DNA of 64,000 nucleotides from Streptomyces seoulensis (GTDB lineage: Bacteria; Actinomycetota; Actinomycetes; Streptomycetales; Streptomycetaceae): contig NZ_AP025667.1 in the NCBI RefSeq assembly GCF_022846655.1, positions 2,207,001 through 2,271,000 on the forward strand, read 5' to 3'. A model generated the notes under the pieces. It searched no databases and was not told where the DNA came from. It was given only the letters and a program-made list of their open reading frames with translations. Of the stretch, positions 1 to 10,969 are shown one piece after another. Each line of letters opens with the position of its first letter. The stretch's first letter is position 1. The position numbers and the translations under genes are program-made.

Positions 1-98
1 TCAAGCTGATCGACGCCCTGGAGGACAGCGACGACGTGCAGAACGTCTTCGCCAACTTCGACGTCAGCGACGAGGTCATGGAGAAGGTCGACGCGTAA
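1..98 (+). CDS. YebC/PmpR-family regulator, 3' end only
   Basis: The window opens inside a gene; the last 32 codons are visible in the frame beginning at base 3 and end at TAA 96-98. The acidic C-terminus ([18 protein letters not shown], ending MEKVDA) matches the C-terminal end of YebC/PmpR proteins, which bind DNA or act in translation. YebC directly upstream of ruvC is a common bacterial arrangement. Only the tail can be judged, so the family call rests on that signature and on the neighbours. A strong hairpin follows, so the gene probably ends its own transcription unit before ruvC. Confidence 0.8.
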
Positions 99-125
99 CA
101 CCGCCGCGGGCTTCGCGGTGCGCCT

Positions 126-151
126 GGGCCGACGGGTTTTCCCGTCGGCCC
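126..151 (+). terminator. Intrinsic terminator after yebC
   Basis: An 11-bp perfect GC-rich inverted repeat (gggccgacggg / cccgtcggccc) encloses a TTTT loop and lies 27 bases after the yebC stop. There is no long T tract after it, which is usual in Streptomyces. It separates yebC from the ruvC promoter. Confidence 0.75.
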
Positions 152-181
152 GTCGCGTTGCCGGGGCCCGGTTGCGGGGCG

Positions 182-204
182 TTGTCGGTGTCACCCGATA
201 GCCT
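182..204 (+). promoter_or_regulatory. PafBC/RecA-NDp-type DNA-damage promoter of ruvCAB
   Basis: TTGTCGGTG at 182-190, an 8-base spacer and TAGCCT at 199-204 fit the mycobacterial LexA-independent DNA-damage promoter consensus tTGTCRgtg-N8-TAnnnT at every defined position. The predicted start near 211 leaves a leader of about 27 bases before the ruvC GTG. ruvC is among the genes reported with this promoter type in mycobacteria. Activity here is inferred from sequence. Confidence 0.75.
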
Positions 205-237
205 GCACAAACAGGTGATCGAAGGGTTGGGGGCGGC

Positions 238-777
238 GTGCGGGTACTCGGGGTGGACCCCGGACTGACGCGGTGCGGGGTGGGCGTGGTCGAAGGGGTC
301 GCGGGACGGCCGCTCACCATGGTCGGCGTCGGTGTCGTGCGCACGCCCCCGGACGCCGAGCTGAGCCACCGGCTGCTCGCCGTCGAGCAGGGCCTCGAAC
401 AGTGGCTGGACGAGCACAAGCCGGAATTCGTCGCCGTGGAGCGCGTCTTCAGCCAGCACAACGTCAGCACCGTCATGGGCACCGCCCAGGCCAGCGCCGT
501 CGCCATGCTGTGCGCCGCCCGGCGCGGCATCCCGGTCGCCCTGCACACCCCCAGCGAGGTCAAGGCCGCCGTCACCGGCGCCGGCCGCGCCGACAAGGCC
601 CAGGTCGGCGCCATGGTCACCCGGCTGCTCCGGCTCAGCGCGCCCCCCAAGCCCGCCGACGCCGCCGACGCCCTCGCCCTCGCCATCTGCCACATCTGGC
701 GCGCCCCCGCCCAGAACCGGCTCCAGCAAGCAGTAGCCCGGCACACCGCCCACGCATCGAAAGGCCGAACGGCATGA
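238..777 (+). CDS. ruvC: Crossover junction endodeoxyribonuclease RuvC
   Basis: RuvC cuts Holliday junctions symmetrically at the end of recombinational repair, acting with the RuvAB branch-migration motor. The 179-residue product has the RNase H-like fold signature [10 protein letters not shown] at its N-terminus. The four expected acidic catalytic residues are visible: D7, E68 (in VAVERVF), D141 and D144 (in [14 protein letters not shown]). The GTG start puts D7 at the canonical position and is preceded by a gaagggttggggg purine stretch. The stop overlaps the ruvA start in an ATGA, implying translational coupling. It is the first gene of ruvCAB, behind a damage-type promoter. Confidence 0.97.
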   Translation: MRVLGVDPGLTRCGVGVVEGVAGRPLTMVGVGVVRTPPDAELSHRLLAVEQGLEQWLDEHKPEFVAVERVFSQHNVSTVMGTAQASAVAMLCAARRGIPVALHTPSEVKAAVTGAGRADKAQVGAMVTRLLRLSAPPKPADAADALALAICHIWRAPAQNRLQQAVARHTAHASKGRTA

Positions 778-1379
778 TCGCCTTCGTCAGCGGCACCGTC
801 GCCGCCCTCGCCCCCGACACGGCGGTCGTCGAGGTCGGCGGGGTCGGCATGGCCGTCCAGTGCACGCCCGACACCCTGGCGAAGCTGCGGATCGGCCAGG
901 AGGCGAGGCTGCACACCTCCCTCGTCGTCCGCGAGGACTCCCTCACCCTGTACGGCTTCGCCGACGACGACGAGCGCCAGGTCTTCGAGCTCCTCCAGAC
1001 CGCCAGCGGCGTCGGCCCCCGCCTCGCCCAGGCGATGCTCGCCGTGCACCGCCCCGACGCGCTGCGCCGCGCCGTCGCCACCGCCGACGAGAAGGCCCTC
1101 ACCGCCGTACCCGGTATCGGCAAGAAGGGCGCGCAGAAGCTGCTGCTGGAGTTGAAGGACCGGCTCGGCGCGCCCATCGGGGCTCCCGCCGTCGGCGCAC
1201 CGGTCACCCAGGGCTGGCGCGACCAGTTGCACGCGGCCCTCATCGGCCTGGGCTACGCGACCCGCGAGGCCGACGAGGCCGTGGCCGCCGTCGCCCCCCA
1301 GGCCGAGGCGGCGGGCGGCACCCCCCAGGTCGGCCCGCTGCTCAAGGCCGCCCTGCAGACCCTGAACCGCGCCCGCTGA
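774..1379 (+). CDS. ruvA: Holliday junction branch migration protein RuvA
   Basis: RuvA is the DNA-binding tetramer that holds the four-way junction and loads RuvB. The 201-residue protein begins [15 protein letters not shown], giving the OB-fold domain I. Residues about 70-140 form domain II with paired helix-hairpin-helix motifs ([12 protein letters not shown] and [13 protein letters not shown]). The C-terminal domain III ([17 protein letters not shown]) contacts RuvB. Its ATG lies inside the ruvC stop (ATGA overlap). A longer upstream reading of the same frame is only the shadow of ruvC. Confidence 0.97.
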   Translation: MIAFVSGTVAALAPDTAVVEVGGVGMAVQCTPDTLAKLRIGQEARLHTSLVVREDSLTLYGFADDDERQVFELLQTASGVGPRLAQAMLAVHRPDALRRAVATADEKALTAVPGIGKKGAQKLLLELKDRLGAPIGAPAVGAPVTQGWRDQLHAALIGLGYATREADEAVAAVAPQAEAAGGTPQVGPLLKAALQTLNRAR

Positions 1380-1407
1380 TCCGCGCCACCCGCTAGGAGC
1401 ACCTGAA

Positions 1408-2475
1408 GTGAACTGGGACGACACGACGGACGGCGCCGCGGAACGGCTGGTGGACACCGCCGCCGACCGGGAGGACCAGGCCGTCGAAGCCGCCCTGCGC
1501 CCCAAGGACCTCGGCGAGTTCATCGGCCAGGAGAAGGTCCGCGAACAGCTCGACCTCGTGCTGCGCGCCGCACGCGCGCGCGGCGCCACCGCCGACCACG
1601 TCCTGCTCTCCGGCGCCCCCGGCCTCGGCAAGACCACCCTGTCGATGATCATCGCGGCCGAGATGGGTGCCCCCATCCGCATCACCTCGGGCCCCGCCAT
1701 CCAGCACGCCGGCGACCTCGCCGCGATCCTCTCCTCCCTCCAGGAGGGCGAGGTCCTCTTCCTGGACGAGATCCACCGCATGTCCCGGCCCGCCGAGGAG
1801 ATGCTGTACATGGCGATGGAGGACTTCCGGGTCGACGTCATCGTGGGCAAGGGCCCCGGCGCCACCGCCATCCCGCTGGAGCTCCCGCCGTTCACCCTGG
1901 TCGGCGCCACCACCCGCGCCGGCCTGCTGCCGCCCCCCTTGCGCGACCGCTTCGGCTTCACCGCGCACATGGAGTTCTACGAGCCGCGCGAGCTCCAGCG
2001 CGTGGTGCACCGCTCCGCCAGCCTGCTGGACGTCGAGATCGACCCGTCCGGCGCCGCCGAGATCGCCGGCCGCTCCCGCGGCACGCCCCGTATCGCCAAC
2101 CGGCTGCTGCGCCGGGTGCGCGACTACGCCCAGGTCAAGGCCGACGGCCTGATCGACCGGGACATCGCGGCCGCCGCCCTCGCCGTCTACGAGGTGGACG
2201 CGCGCGGCCTCGACCGGCTCGACCGGGGCGTGCTGGAGGCGCTGCTGAAACTGTTCGGCGGCGGCCCGGTGGGCCTGTCGACACTGGCCGTCGCGGTGGG
2301 GGAGGAGCGCGAGACGGTGGAAGAGGTCGCCGAACCCTTCCTCGTCCGCGAGGGCCTGCTCGCCCGCACCCCGCGCGGGCGCGTCGCCACCCCCGCCGCC
2401 TGGGCGCATCTCGGCCTCACCCCGCCGCAGGGACCGGCCAAGGGAAACGGACAACGGGACCTGTTCGGGGCGTGA
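1408..2475 (+). CDS. ruvB: Holliday junction branch migration ATPase RuvB
   Basis: RuvB is the hexameric AAA+ motor that pulls DNA arms through the RuvA-bound junction. The 355-residue product has Walker [10 protein letters not shown] near residue 72, Walker B LFLDEIHR, the sensor stretch [10 protein letters not shown] and the arginine-finger region PLRDRFG. The C-terminal winged-helix DNA-binding domain ends in a short QRDLFGA tail. The GTG start follows taggagcacctgaa, an AGGAG ribosome site 9 bases away. It lies 28 bases after ruvA and completes the ruvCAB operon; the next promoter begins after its stop. Confidence 0.97.
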   Translation: MNWDDTTDGAAERLVDTAADREDQAVEAALRPKDLGEFIGQEKVREQLDLVLRAARARGATADHVLLSGAPGLGKTTLSMIIAAEMGAPIRITSGPAIQHAGDLAAILSSLQEGEVLFLDEIHRMSRPAEEMLYMAMEDFRVDVIVGKGPGATAIPLELPPFTLVGATTRAGLLPPPLRDRFGFTAHMEFYEPRELQRVVHRSASLLDVEIDPSGAAEIAGRSRGTPRIANRLLRRVRDYAQVKADGLIDRDIAAAALAVYEVDARGLDRLDRGVLEALLKLFGGGPVGLSTLAVAVGEERETVEEVAEPFLVREGLLARTPRGRVATPAAWAHLGLTPPQGPAKGNGQRDLFGA

Positions 2476-2521
2476 GACGGTCGCATTGGCCCCATGCGGA
2501 ACCCAGGTGCCATGCTGAGCG

Positions 2522-2551
2522 TTGTTCCATGCGCGCGGACTCGCTTAGACT
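2522..2551 (+). promoter_or_regulatory. Candidate promoter of yajC-secDF
   Basis: TTGTTC (2522-2527), an 18-base spacer and TAGACT (2546-2551) resemble a principal-sigma promoter. It lies in the ruvB-yajC gap, about 90 bases before the yajC start. Confidence 0.45.
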
Positions 2552-2638
2552 CCGCCGATGCCGCCCATGTGGGCGACGCCGACCAGCCCCCTCCAACAGG
2601 CCGCTCACCGCGCGGTCACGCGAAGGAAATTCCGTCTC

Positions 2639-3175
2639 GTGAATGTCTATACCCTTCTCCCCTTCATCGTGCTCATCGCGGTCATGTTCCTGATGACGCG
2701 CTCGGCCAAGAAGAAGCAGCAGCAGGCTGCCAACATGCGGAACGAGATGCAGCCCGGCTCGGGTGTCCGCACGATCGGGGGGATGTACGCGACGGTCAAG
2801 GAAGTCACCGAGGACACCGTCCTCCTCGACGCCGGGCCGGGCGTCGAGCTGATCTTCGCCAAGAACGCGATCGGCGCCGTCCTCTCCGACGACGAGTACA
2901 ACCGCATCATCCACGGCATCGAGCACGACCTGAAGTCGGACTCCGAGATCGTCCCGGACGACGCGTCCGCCCTCACCGCGACCGACGCCGAGCACAAGGC
3001 CGTCGACTTCGGCAAGAAGGACGACGCCGAGCCCGCCGAGGACAAGGCCGTCGCCGACAAGGCGGAGACCGTCGAGGCCGCCGACAAGCCCGAGGCCGGG
3101 AACGACGCGGTCGCCGACAAGGCCGAGCCCGCCGAGTCGCCGAAGAAGACCGACGGCGACGCCGACACGAAGTAG
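2639..3175 (+). CDS. yajC: Preprotein translocase subunit YajC
   Basis: YajC is a small single-span membrane protein that associates with SecDF at the Sec translocon. From the chosen GTG the product (178 aa) begins MNVYTLLPFIVLIAVMFL, a hydrophobic segment at residues 4-20. The conserved basic RSAKKKQQQAANMRNEM stretch and the PGSGVRTIGGMYATV core follow. The last 70 or so residues are an Asp/Glu/Lys/Ala-rich low-complexity tail, longer than in E. coli (about 110 aa). An in-frame ATG 27 codons upstream is rejected because the purine-rich gaagga site lies 9 bases before the GTG and the family begins at the membrane segment. Confidence 0.93.
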   Translation: MNVYTLLPFIVLIAVMFLMTRSAKKKQQQAANMRNEMQPGSGVRTIGGMYATVKEVTEDTVLLDAGPGVELIFAKNAIGAVLSDDEYNRIIHGIEHDLKSDSEIVPDDASALTATDAEHKAVDFGKKDDAEPAEDKAVADKAETVEAADKPEAGNDAVADKAEPAESPKKTDGDADTK

Positions 3176-3183
3176 TCACGTCT

Positions 3184-3228
3184 CCGGGGCGTCCCGGCGC
3201 CTTTCACCGGGCGCGGGGCACGCCCCGG
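3184..3228 (+). other. Hairpin between yajC and secD
   Basis: An outer repeat ccggggcg / cgccccgg (3184-3191 and 3221-3228) encloses a second GC-rich inverted repeat in the 144-base gap. It could be a partial terminator or mRNA-stabilising structure that lowers secDF expression relative to yajC. No T tract follows. Confidence 0.4.
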
Positions 3229-3319
3229 ACGCCGTCGTTCCCCGCACGGAATCCCGACACCATGTCATGGCCACCGGCGCCCACGGCGCACCGGGCGGCC
3301 CGAGAGGGAGTACGAGAAG

Positions 3320-5104
3320 GTGGCAGCACCTAAGAAGGGCCGGGGCGCGAGCACCCAGAGCAAGCCAGGGCGCTCGCTGGTCCTCATCCTGATCGCCATC
3401 GTGGCGATGACCGGAGGCATGTTCCTCGCGGGTCACACCACCCCGCGTCTCGGCATCGACCTTGCCGGCGGCACGAGCATCACGCTCAAGGCGAAGGCCG
3501 ACCAGGGGTCGGCGATCAACAAGGCCAACATGGACACCGCGGTCGACATCATGAACCGCCGTGTCAACGGCCTTGGTGTCTCCGAGGCCGAGGTGCAGAC
3601 CCAGGGTGACGATCACATCATCGTCAACATCCCCAAGGGCACCAACTCCAAGGAGGCCCAGCAGCAGGTCGGCACCACCGCCAAGCTGTACTTCCGCCCG
3701 GTCCTGGCCAGCGAGCCCAGCGGCGGCGCCACCCCCAAGCCTTCGCCGAGCACCTCCTCCGGCGCCAGCGGCTCCCCGAGCCCGTCCGCCAGCCCCTCCG
3801 GCGACCAGAAGGCGTCCGCGCCCACCGGCTCCGCCTCGCCGAGCGCCACGGCCACCTCGCAGGGCCGCGCCGTCAGCGACGCGCTGAAGGCCGACGCCAC
3901 CCCGTCGCCGACCGGCTCCCCGAGCACCAAGTCCTCCGGCGCCCCGGCCAGCCCCTCCGCGCCGGCCACCGGTGGCACGGACGACACCAAGAAGCTCCAG
4001 GCCGCCTACGCGGCCCTGGACTGCACCAAGCCCGCCGACCGGGCCAAGGCCGGCCAGGCCAACAAGCCCAGCGAGCCCGTCGTGGCCTGCGGCGAGATCA
4101 ACAAGGTCTGGTACAAGTACGTCCTCGGCCCCGCCGCCGTGGACGGCACCGAGGTGAAGAAGGCCAGCGCGGTCTTCGACACCCAGGGCGCCTCCGGCTG
4201 GCAGGTGCAGATGACCTTCACCTCCTCCGGCGCCAAGAAGTTCGCCGACATCACCGGCGAGCTGGCCAAGAACCAGCAGCCGCAGAACGAGTTCGGCATC
4301 GTCCTCGACGGCGACGTGGTCTCCAGCCCGTTCGTGCAGCAGGCCATCACCGGCGGCCAGGCCGAGATCTCCGGCCGGTTCACGCAGGAGGAGGCCCAGA
4401 GCCTCTCCAACATGCTGTCCTACGGCGCGCTCCCGCTGTCCTTCCAGGAGGAGACCGTCACCACGGTCACCGCCGCGCTCGGTGGCGAGCAGCTCAAGGC
4501 CGGTCTGCTGGCCGGCGCCATCGGCCTCGTCCTGGTCGTGATCTACCTGGTGGCCTACTACCGCGGGCTGTCGCTCGTGGCCATGGCCTCCCTGCTGGTC
4601 TCCGCGATCCTCACCTACGTGATCATGTCGCTGCTCGGCCCGGCCATCGGCTTCGCGCTGAACCTGCCCGCCGTCTGCGGTGCCATCGTCGCCATCGGTA
4701 TCACCGCGGACTCGTTCATCGTGTACTTCGAACGCATCCGGGACGAGATCCGCGAGGGCCGCTCGCTGCGCCCCGCCGTGGAGCGGGCCTGGCCGCGCGC
4801 CCGGCGCACCATCCTGGTCTCCGACTTCGTGTCGTTCCTCGCCGCCGCGGTGCTCTTCATCGTCACCGTCGGCAAGGTCCAGGGCTTCGCGTTCACGCTC
4901 GGTCTGACCACCGTCCTCGACGTCGTGGTGGTCTTCTTCTTCACCAAGCCGCTCATGACCCTGCTGGCCCGCCGCAGGTTCTTCGCCGAAGGCCACAAGT
5001 GGTCCGGGCTCGACCCGCAGAGCCTGGGTGCCAAGCCGCCGCTGCGCCGCACCCGCCGTCCCTCCGGTCCCTCCGCGGGCCCCGTCGACCCCAAGGGGGC
5101 GTGA
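3320..5104 (+). CDS. secD: Protein translocase subunit SecD
   Basis: SecD, with SecF, uses proton flow to pull proteins out of SecYEG on the outer membrane face. The 594-residue product has a first membrane span at about residues 20-40, followed by the conserved LGIDLAGGTSITL motif. A large external P1 region then leads to the RND-type block of five spans beginning near GLLAGAIGLVLVVIYLVAYY. Residues about 133-222 are a Pro/Ser/Ala-rich low-complexity insert that splits P1; this is common in actinomycetes but absent from E. coli. The GTG start follows agagggag. It ends 3 bases before secF. Confidence 0.97.
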   Translation: MAAPKKGRGASTQSKPGRSLVLILIAIVAMTGGMFLAGHTTPRLGIDLAGGTSITLKAKADQGSAINKANMDTAVDIMNRRVNGLGVSEAEVQTQGDDHIIVNIPKGTNSKEAQQQVGTTAKLYFRPVLASEPSGGATPKPSPSTSSGASGSPSPSASPSGDQKASAPTGSASPSATATSQGRAVSDALKADATPSPTGSPSTKSSGAPASPSAPATGGTDDTKKLQAAYAALDCTKPADRAKAGQANKPSEPVVACGEINKVWYKYVLGPAAVDGTEVKKASAVFDTQGASGWQVQMTFTSSGAKKFADITGELAKNQQPQNEFGIVLDGDVVSSPFVQQAITGGQAEISGRFTQEEAQSLSNMLSYGALPLSFQEETVTTVTAALGGEQLKAGLLAGAIGLVLVVIYLVAYYRGLSLVAMASLLVSAILTYVIMSLLGPAIGFALNLPAVCGAIVAIGITADSFIVYFERIRDEIREGRSLRPAVERAWPRARRTILVSDFVSFLAAAVLFIVTVGKVQGFAFTLGLTTVLDVVVVFFFTKPLMTLLARRRFFAEGHKWSGLDPQSLGAKPPLRRTRRPSGPSAGPVDPKGA

Positions 5105-5107
5105 GCG

Positions 5108-6217
5108 ATGTCGAAACTCGGTTCTATCGGCGCGCGGCTGCACCGCGGTGAGGTCAGCTACGACTTCATCGGCAAGCGCAAGATCTGGTACGGCGTCTCC
5201 ATCCTGATCACCATCACGGCCATCCTCGGCCTGGCGGTGCGCGGCCTGAACATGGGCATCGACTTCCAGGGCGGCGCCGTCTTCACCACCCCGACCAAGA
5301 TGAGCGCCTCGGTCGCCCAGGTCGAGGAGTACGCCCAGGACGCCTCCGGCCACGAGGCGGTCGTCCAGAAGCTCGGCAACGGCAGCCTGCGCATCCAGAT
5401 CGCCGGCATCGACACCGGCAAGTCCGACGAGATCAAGCAGACCCTCGCCAAGGACCTCAAGATCGACTCCGAGCGGCTCAACGCCGACCTGGTCGGCCCG
5501 AGCTGGGGTGAGCAGATCGCCAACAAGGCGTGGCAGGGCCTGGCGATCTTCATGGTGCTCGTGGTGATCTACCTGGCGATCGCCTTCGAGTGGCGCATGG
5601 CCATCGCGGCCCTCGTCGCGCTGATCCACGACATCACCATCACCGTCGGCATCTACGCCCTCGTCGGCTTCGAGGTCACGCCCGGCACGGTCATCGGTCT
5701 GCTGACCATCCTCGGTTACTCGCTCTACGACACGGTCGTCGTCTTCGACAGCCTCAAGGAGCAGACCAAGGACATCACCAAGCAGACCCGCTTCACCTAC
5801 AGCGACATCGCCAACCACTCGATCAACAGCACCCTGGTGCGCTCCATCAACACCACGGTGGTCGCACTGCTCCCGGTGGCGGGCCTGCTGTTCATCGGCG
5901 GCGGTTTCCTCGGAGCGGGCACCCTCAACGACATCTCACTGTCGCTGTTCGTCGGCCTCGCGGCCGGCGCGTACTCCTCGATCTTCATCGCCACGCCGCT
6001 CGTCGCCGACCTCAAGGAGCGCGAGCCCGCGATGAAGGCCCTCCGCAAGCGGGTCCTGGCCAAGCGTGCCCAGGCCGCCGCCGGGGAAGCGCACGGGGAG
6101 TCCCGGTCCGCCACCGGAGAACCGTCCGACGACGCGTCGCCCGCCGTGGTGGGCCCGCGTGACCAGTCCGCACCCCGCAACCGGGGCCGCGGCCGACCCT
6201 CTGGAAAGCGCCGATGA
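5108..6217 (+). CDS. secF: Protein translocase subunit SecF
   Basis: This is the partner of SecD in the Sec accessory complex. The 369-residue protein has a first span at residues about 25-45 and the signature GLNMGIDFQGGAVF. The C-terminal RND block (FMVLVVIYLAIAFEWRMAI and GYSLYDTVVVFDSLKE) contains the Asp/Arg residues expected for proton relay. The tail (about 50 aa) is basic, proline-rich and cytoplasmic. The ATG is 3 bases after secD and the stop overlaps apt by ATGA, so secD-secF-apt are co-translated. Confidence 0.97.
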   Translation: MSKLGSIGARLHRGEVSYDFIGKRKIWYGVSILITITAILGLAVRGLNMGIDFQGGAVFTTPTKMSASVAQVEEYAQDASGHEAVVQKLGNGSLRIQIAGIDTGKSDEIKQTLAKDLKIDSERLNADLVGPSWGEQIANKAWQGLAIFMVLVVIYLAIAFEWRMAIAALVALIHDITITVGIYALVGFEVTPGTVIGLLTILGYSLYDTVVVFDSLKEQTKDITKQTRFTYSDIANHSINSTLVRSINTTVVALLPVAGLLFIGGGFLGAGTLNDISLSLFVGLAAGAYSSIFIATPLVADLKEREPAMKALRKRVLAKRAQAAAGEAHGESRSATGEPSDDASPAVVGPRDQSAPRNRGRGRPSGKRR

Positions 6218-6753
6218 CCTCCATCCAGGAGCTTCTGCTCAGCCGTATCCGCGACGTGGCCGACTACCCGGAGCCGGGCGTGATGTTCAAGGACATCACC
6301 CCGCTCCTGGCCGACCCCGCCGCGTTCACCGCCCTCACCGACACTCTGGCGGAACTCGCCGCGAACGCAGGGGCGACCAAGATCGTCGGACTGGAGGCGC
6401 GGGGCTTCATCCTGGGCGCGCCGGTCGCCGTCCGCGCCGGCCTCGGCTTCATCCCCGTCCGCAAGGCCGGCAAGCTCCCCGGAGCGACGCTGCGCCAGGC
6501 GTACGACCTGGAGTACGGCTCCGCCGAGATCGAGGTGCACGCCGAGGACCTGTCCGACGGCGACCGCGTGTTCATCGTGGACGACGTGCTCGCCACCGGC
6601 GGCACCGCCGAGGCCGCGATCAAGCTGATCGAGCGCGCCGGCGCGCAGGTCTGCGGCGTCGCGGTCCTCATGGAGCTGGGCTTCCTCGGCGGCCGCGCCC
6701 GCCTGGAGCCCGCCCTGGACGGCGCGCCCCTGGAGGCGCTGCTCCAGGTCTGA
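6214..6753 (+). CDS. apt: Adenine phosphoribosyltransferase
   Basis: Apt salvages adenine by joining it to PRPP to form AMP. The 179-residue product carries the PRPP-binding loop VFIVDDVLATGGTAEAAI and the N-terminal purine-phosphoribosyltransferase pattern DYPEPGVMFKDITPLL. Length matches the family (about 170-185). The start overlaps the secF stop (ATGA). The secD-secF-apt-relA order is a familiar Streptomyces arrangement and places purine salvage next to ppGpp metabolism. A strong terminator follows immediately, so relA needs its own promoter. Confidence 0.96.
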   Translation: MTSIQELLLSRIRDVADYPEPGVMFKDITPLLADPAAFTALTDTLAELAANAGATKIVGLEARGFILGAPVAVRAGLGFIPVRKAGKLPGATLRQAYDLEYGSAEIEVHAEDLSDGDRVFIVDDVLATGGTAEAAIKLIERAGAQVCGVAVLMELGFLGGRARLEPALDGAPLEALLQV

Positions 6754-6771
6754 CGGAGCCGAGCGGACCGC

Positions 6772-6830
6772 GAGCGGCCGCGAGCGCACCGGGTTCACCC
6801 CCGGCCCGCGCTCGCGGCCGCTCCGTTTTC
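6772..6830 (+). terminator. Intrinsic terminator after apt
   Basis: A perfect 16-bp inverted repeat (gagcggccgcgagcgc 6772-6787, its complement 6808-6823) with a 20-base loop is followed by cgttttc. It closes the yajC-secDF-apt unit before relA. Confidence 0.85.
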
Positions 6831-6992
6831 CCGACGGCCCGCGCCGGACCCCCGGAATCCCCCACCCGCCCCACGTGTTCCACTGGTGGACCGCTCTCCC
6901 GTCAGGCTGAAGGCGATGGTGAGGCGCGGGATCGCTACCATGGGGTTTCCGGAGCCTGACCGGGGGACCCGGATCGCGCACTAGGAGTCCTC

Positions 6993-9506
<2,514 letters not shown>

Positions 9507-9512
9507 CAGCGC

Positions 9513-9557
9513 AAACGCCGAGGGCTCCGTACGGTGCGTACGGAGCCCTCGGCGTTT
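9513..9557. terminator. Bidirectional terminator, relA / DUF349 gene
   Basis: A perfect 20-bp inverted repeat (aaacgccgagggctccgtac and its complement) with a 5-base loop lies between two convergent genes. The arms begin with AAA and end with TTT, so it can work on both strands. Confidence 0.92.
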
Positions 9558-9571
9558 AGGGCGGTGGAATT

Positions 9572-10801
9572 TCAGCCCCCGAACTCCTCCAGGCCCTTCA
9601 GAGCCTGGTCCAGCAGTGCCTGGCGGCCCTCCAGCTCACGCTCCAGCTTGTCGGCGCGGGAGTTGTTGCCCTGGGCGCGCGCCTGCTCGGCCTGGCCCCG
9701 GAGCTTGTCCACGGCGGCCTGGAGCTGACCGGTCAGACCCTCGGCACGCGCGCGTGCCTCCGGGTTGGTCCGGCGCCACTCGGCCTCCTCGGCCTCCTGG
9801 ATCGCCCGCTCGACGGCGTGCATCCGGCCCTCGACCTTGCCCCGCGCGTCCCGCGGCACCTGACCGATGGCCTCCCACCGCTCGTTGACCGAACGGAAGG
9901 CGCCCCGCGCGGCCTTCAGGTCCCGCACCGGGAGGATCTGCTCGGCCTCCTCGGCCAGCGCCTCCTTCAGCTTCAGGTTCTCCGCCTGCTCCGCGTCCCG
10001 CTCGGCGAACACACCGCTGCGCGCGGCGAAGAACACGTCCTGGGCGCCCCGGAAGCGGTTCCACAGGTCGTCCTCGTGCTCGCGCTGGGCGCGGCCCGCG
10101 GCCTTCCAGTCCGCCATCAGCTCGCGGTAGCGGGCCGCCGTGGTGCCCCAGTCCGTCGAACCGGACAGCGCCTCCGCCTCCGCGACCAGCCGCTCCTTGA
10201 TGCGCCGGGCGTCCTCGCGCTGCGAGTCCAGTTGCGCGAAGTGCGCCTTGCGGCGCTTGGAGAACGCCGACCGGGCGTGCGAGAAGCGGTGCCACAGCTC
10301 GTCGTCGGACTTGCGGTCCAGCCGGGGCAGCCCCTTCCAGGTGTCCACCAGGGCCCGCAGCCGCTCACCGGCCACCCGCCACTGGTCGGACGCCGCGAGC
10401 TGCTCCGCCTCCGTGACCAGATCCTCCTTGGCCTTGCGGGCCTCGTCGGACTGCTTGGCCCGCTGCGCCTTGCGCTCCTCGCGGCGCGACTCGACCGTCT
10501 TGACGAGCTTGTCGAGGCGGGTCCGCAACGCGTCGAGGTCACCCACCGCGTGGTGCGCGTCCACCTGCTCGCGGATGTGACCGATCGCGGTCTGGGCGTC
10601 CTTCGCGGACAGATCGGTGGTCTGCACACGCTTCTCGAGGAGGCCGATCTCGACAACCAGGCCCTCGTACTTGCGCTCGAAGTAGGCAAGCGCCTCCTCG
10701 GGGGAGCCGGCCGCCCACGATCCGACGACCTGCTCGCCATCGGCCGTACGCACGTACACGGTCCCCGTCTCGTCGACGCGGCCCCACGGGTCGCTGCTCA
10801 C
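9572..10801 (-). CDS. DUF349 domain-containing coiled-coil protein
   Basis: The product is 409 residues. After a short N-terminal segment (SDPWGRVDETGTVYVRTADGEQ) it is nearly all charged helix, with four repeats of a W-x-[KGE]-hydrophobic pattern (DTWKGLPRLDRKSDDELWHRF, then the related ADWKAAGR and ERWEAIGQ units). That repeat is the DUF349 signature. The family has no firmly established biochemical function. The GTG start at 10801 is chosen because GGAGGAGG precedes it closely; in-frame starts further upstream lack a ribosome site. It is downstream of the cyclophilin gene on the same strand, with a 168-base gap, and converges on relA. Confidence 0.88.
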   Translation of the reverse strand: MSSDPWGRVDETGTVYVRTADGEQVVGSWAAGSPEEALAYFERKYEGLVVEIGLLEKRVQTTDLSAKDAQTAIGHIREQVDAHHAVGDLDALRTRLDKLVKTVESRREERKAQRAKQSDEARKAKEDLVTEAEQLAASDQWRVAGERLRALVDTWKGLPRLDRKSDDELWHRFSHARSAFSKRRKAHFAQLDSQREDARRIKERLVAEAEALSGSTDWGTTAARYRELMADWKAAGRAQREHEDDLWNRFRGAQDVFFAARSGVFAERDAEQAENLKLKEALAEEAEQILPVRDLKAARGAFRSVNERWEAIGQVPRDARGKVEGRMHAVERAIQEAEEAEWRRTNPEARARAEGLTGQLQAAVDKLRGQAEQARAQGNNSRADKLERELEGRQALLDQALKGLEEFGG

Positions 10802-10969
10802 AGCGCCTCCTCCACATGATGCCTGCGGGGAGCCTCCCGGCCCCCTGGCATCGTCCACAGTTTCGTCATCGCCAACATAGGCGACCATCGGGTGGCCTGT
10901 CCGCATCCAGCGGCAGCCAATTCCGCAGGCGACCGGCCCGCGAGCGCGGACCGGAACGCCCCGGCGGCG

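Noticed and set aside
2558..2638. Longer yajC starting at the ATG 27 codons upstream
   Set aside because: The extra codons are not typical of the family and the ribosome site fits the GTG at 2639.
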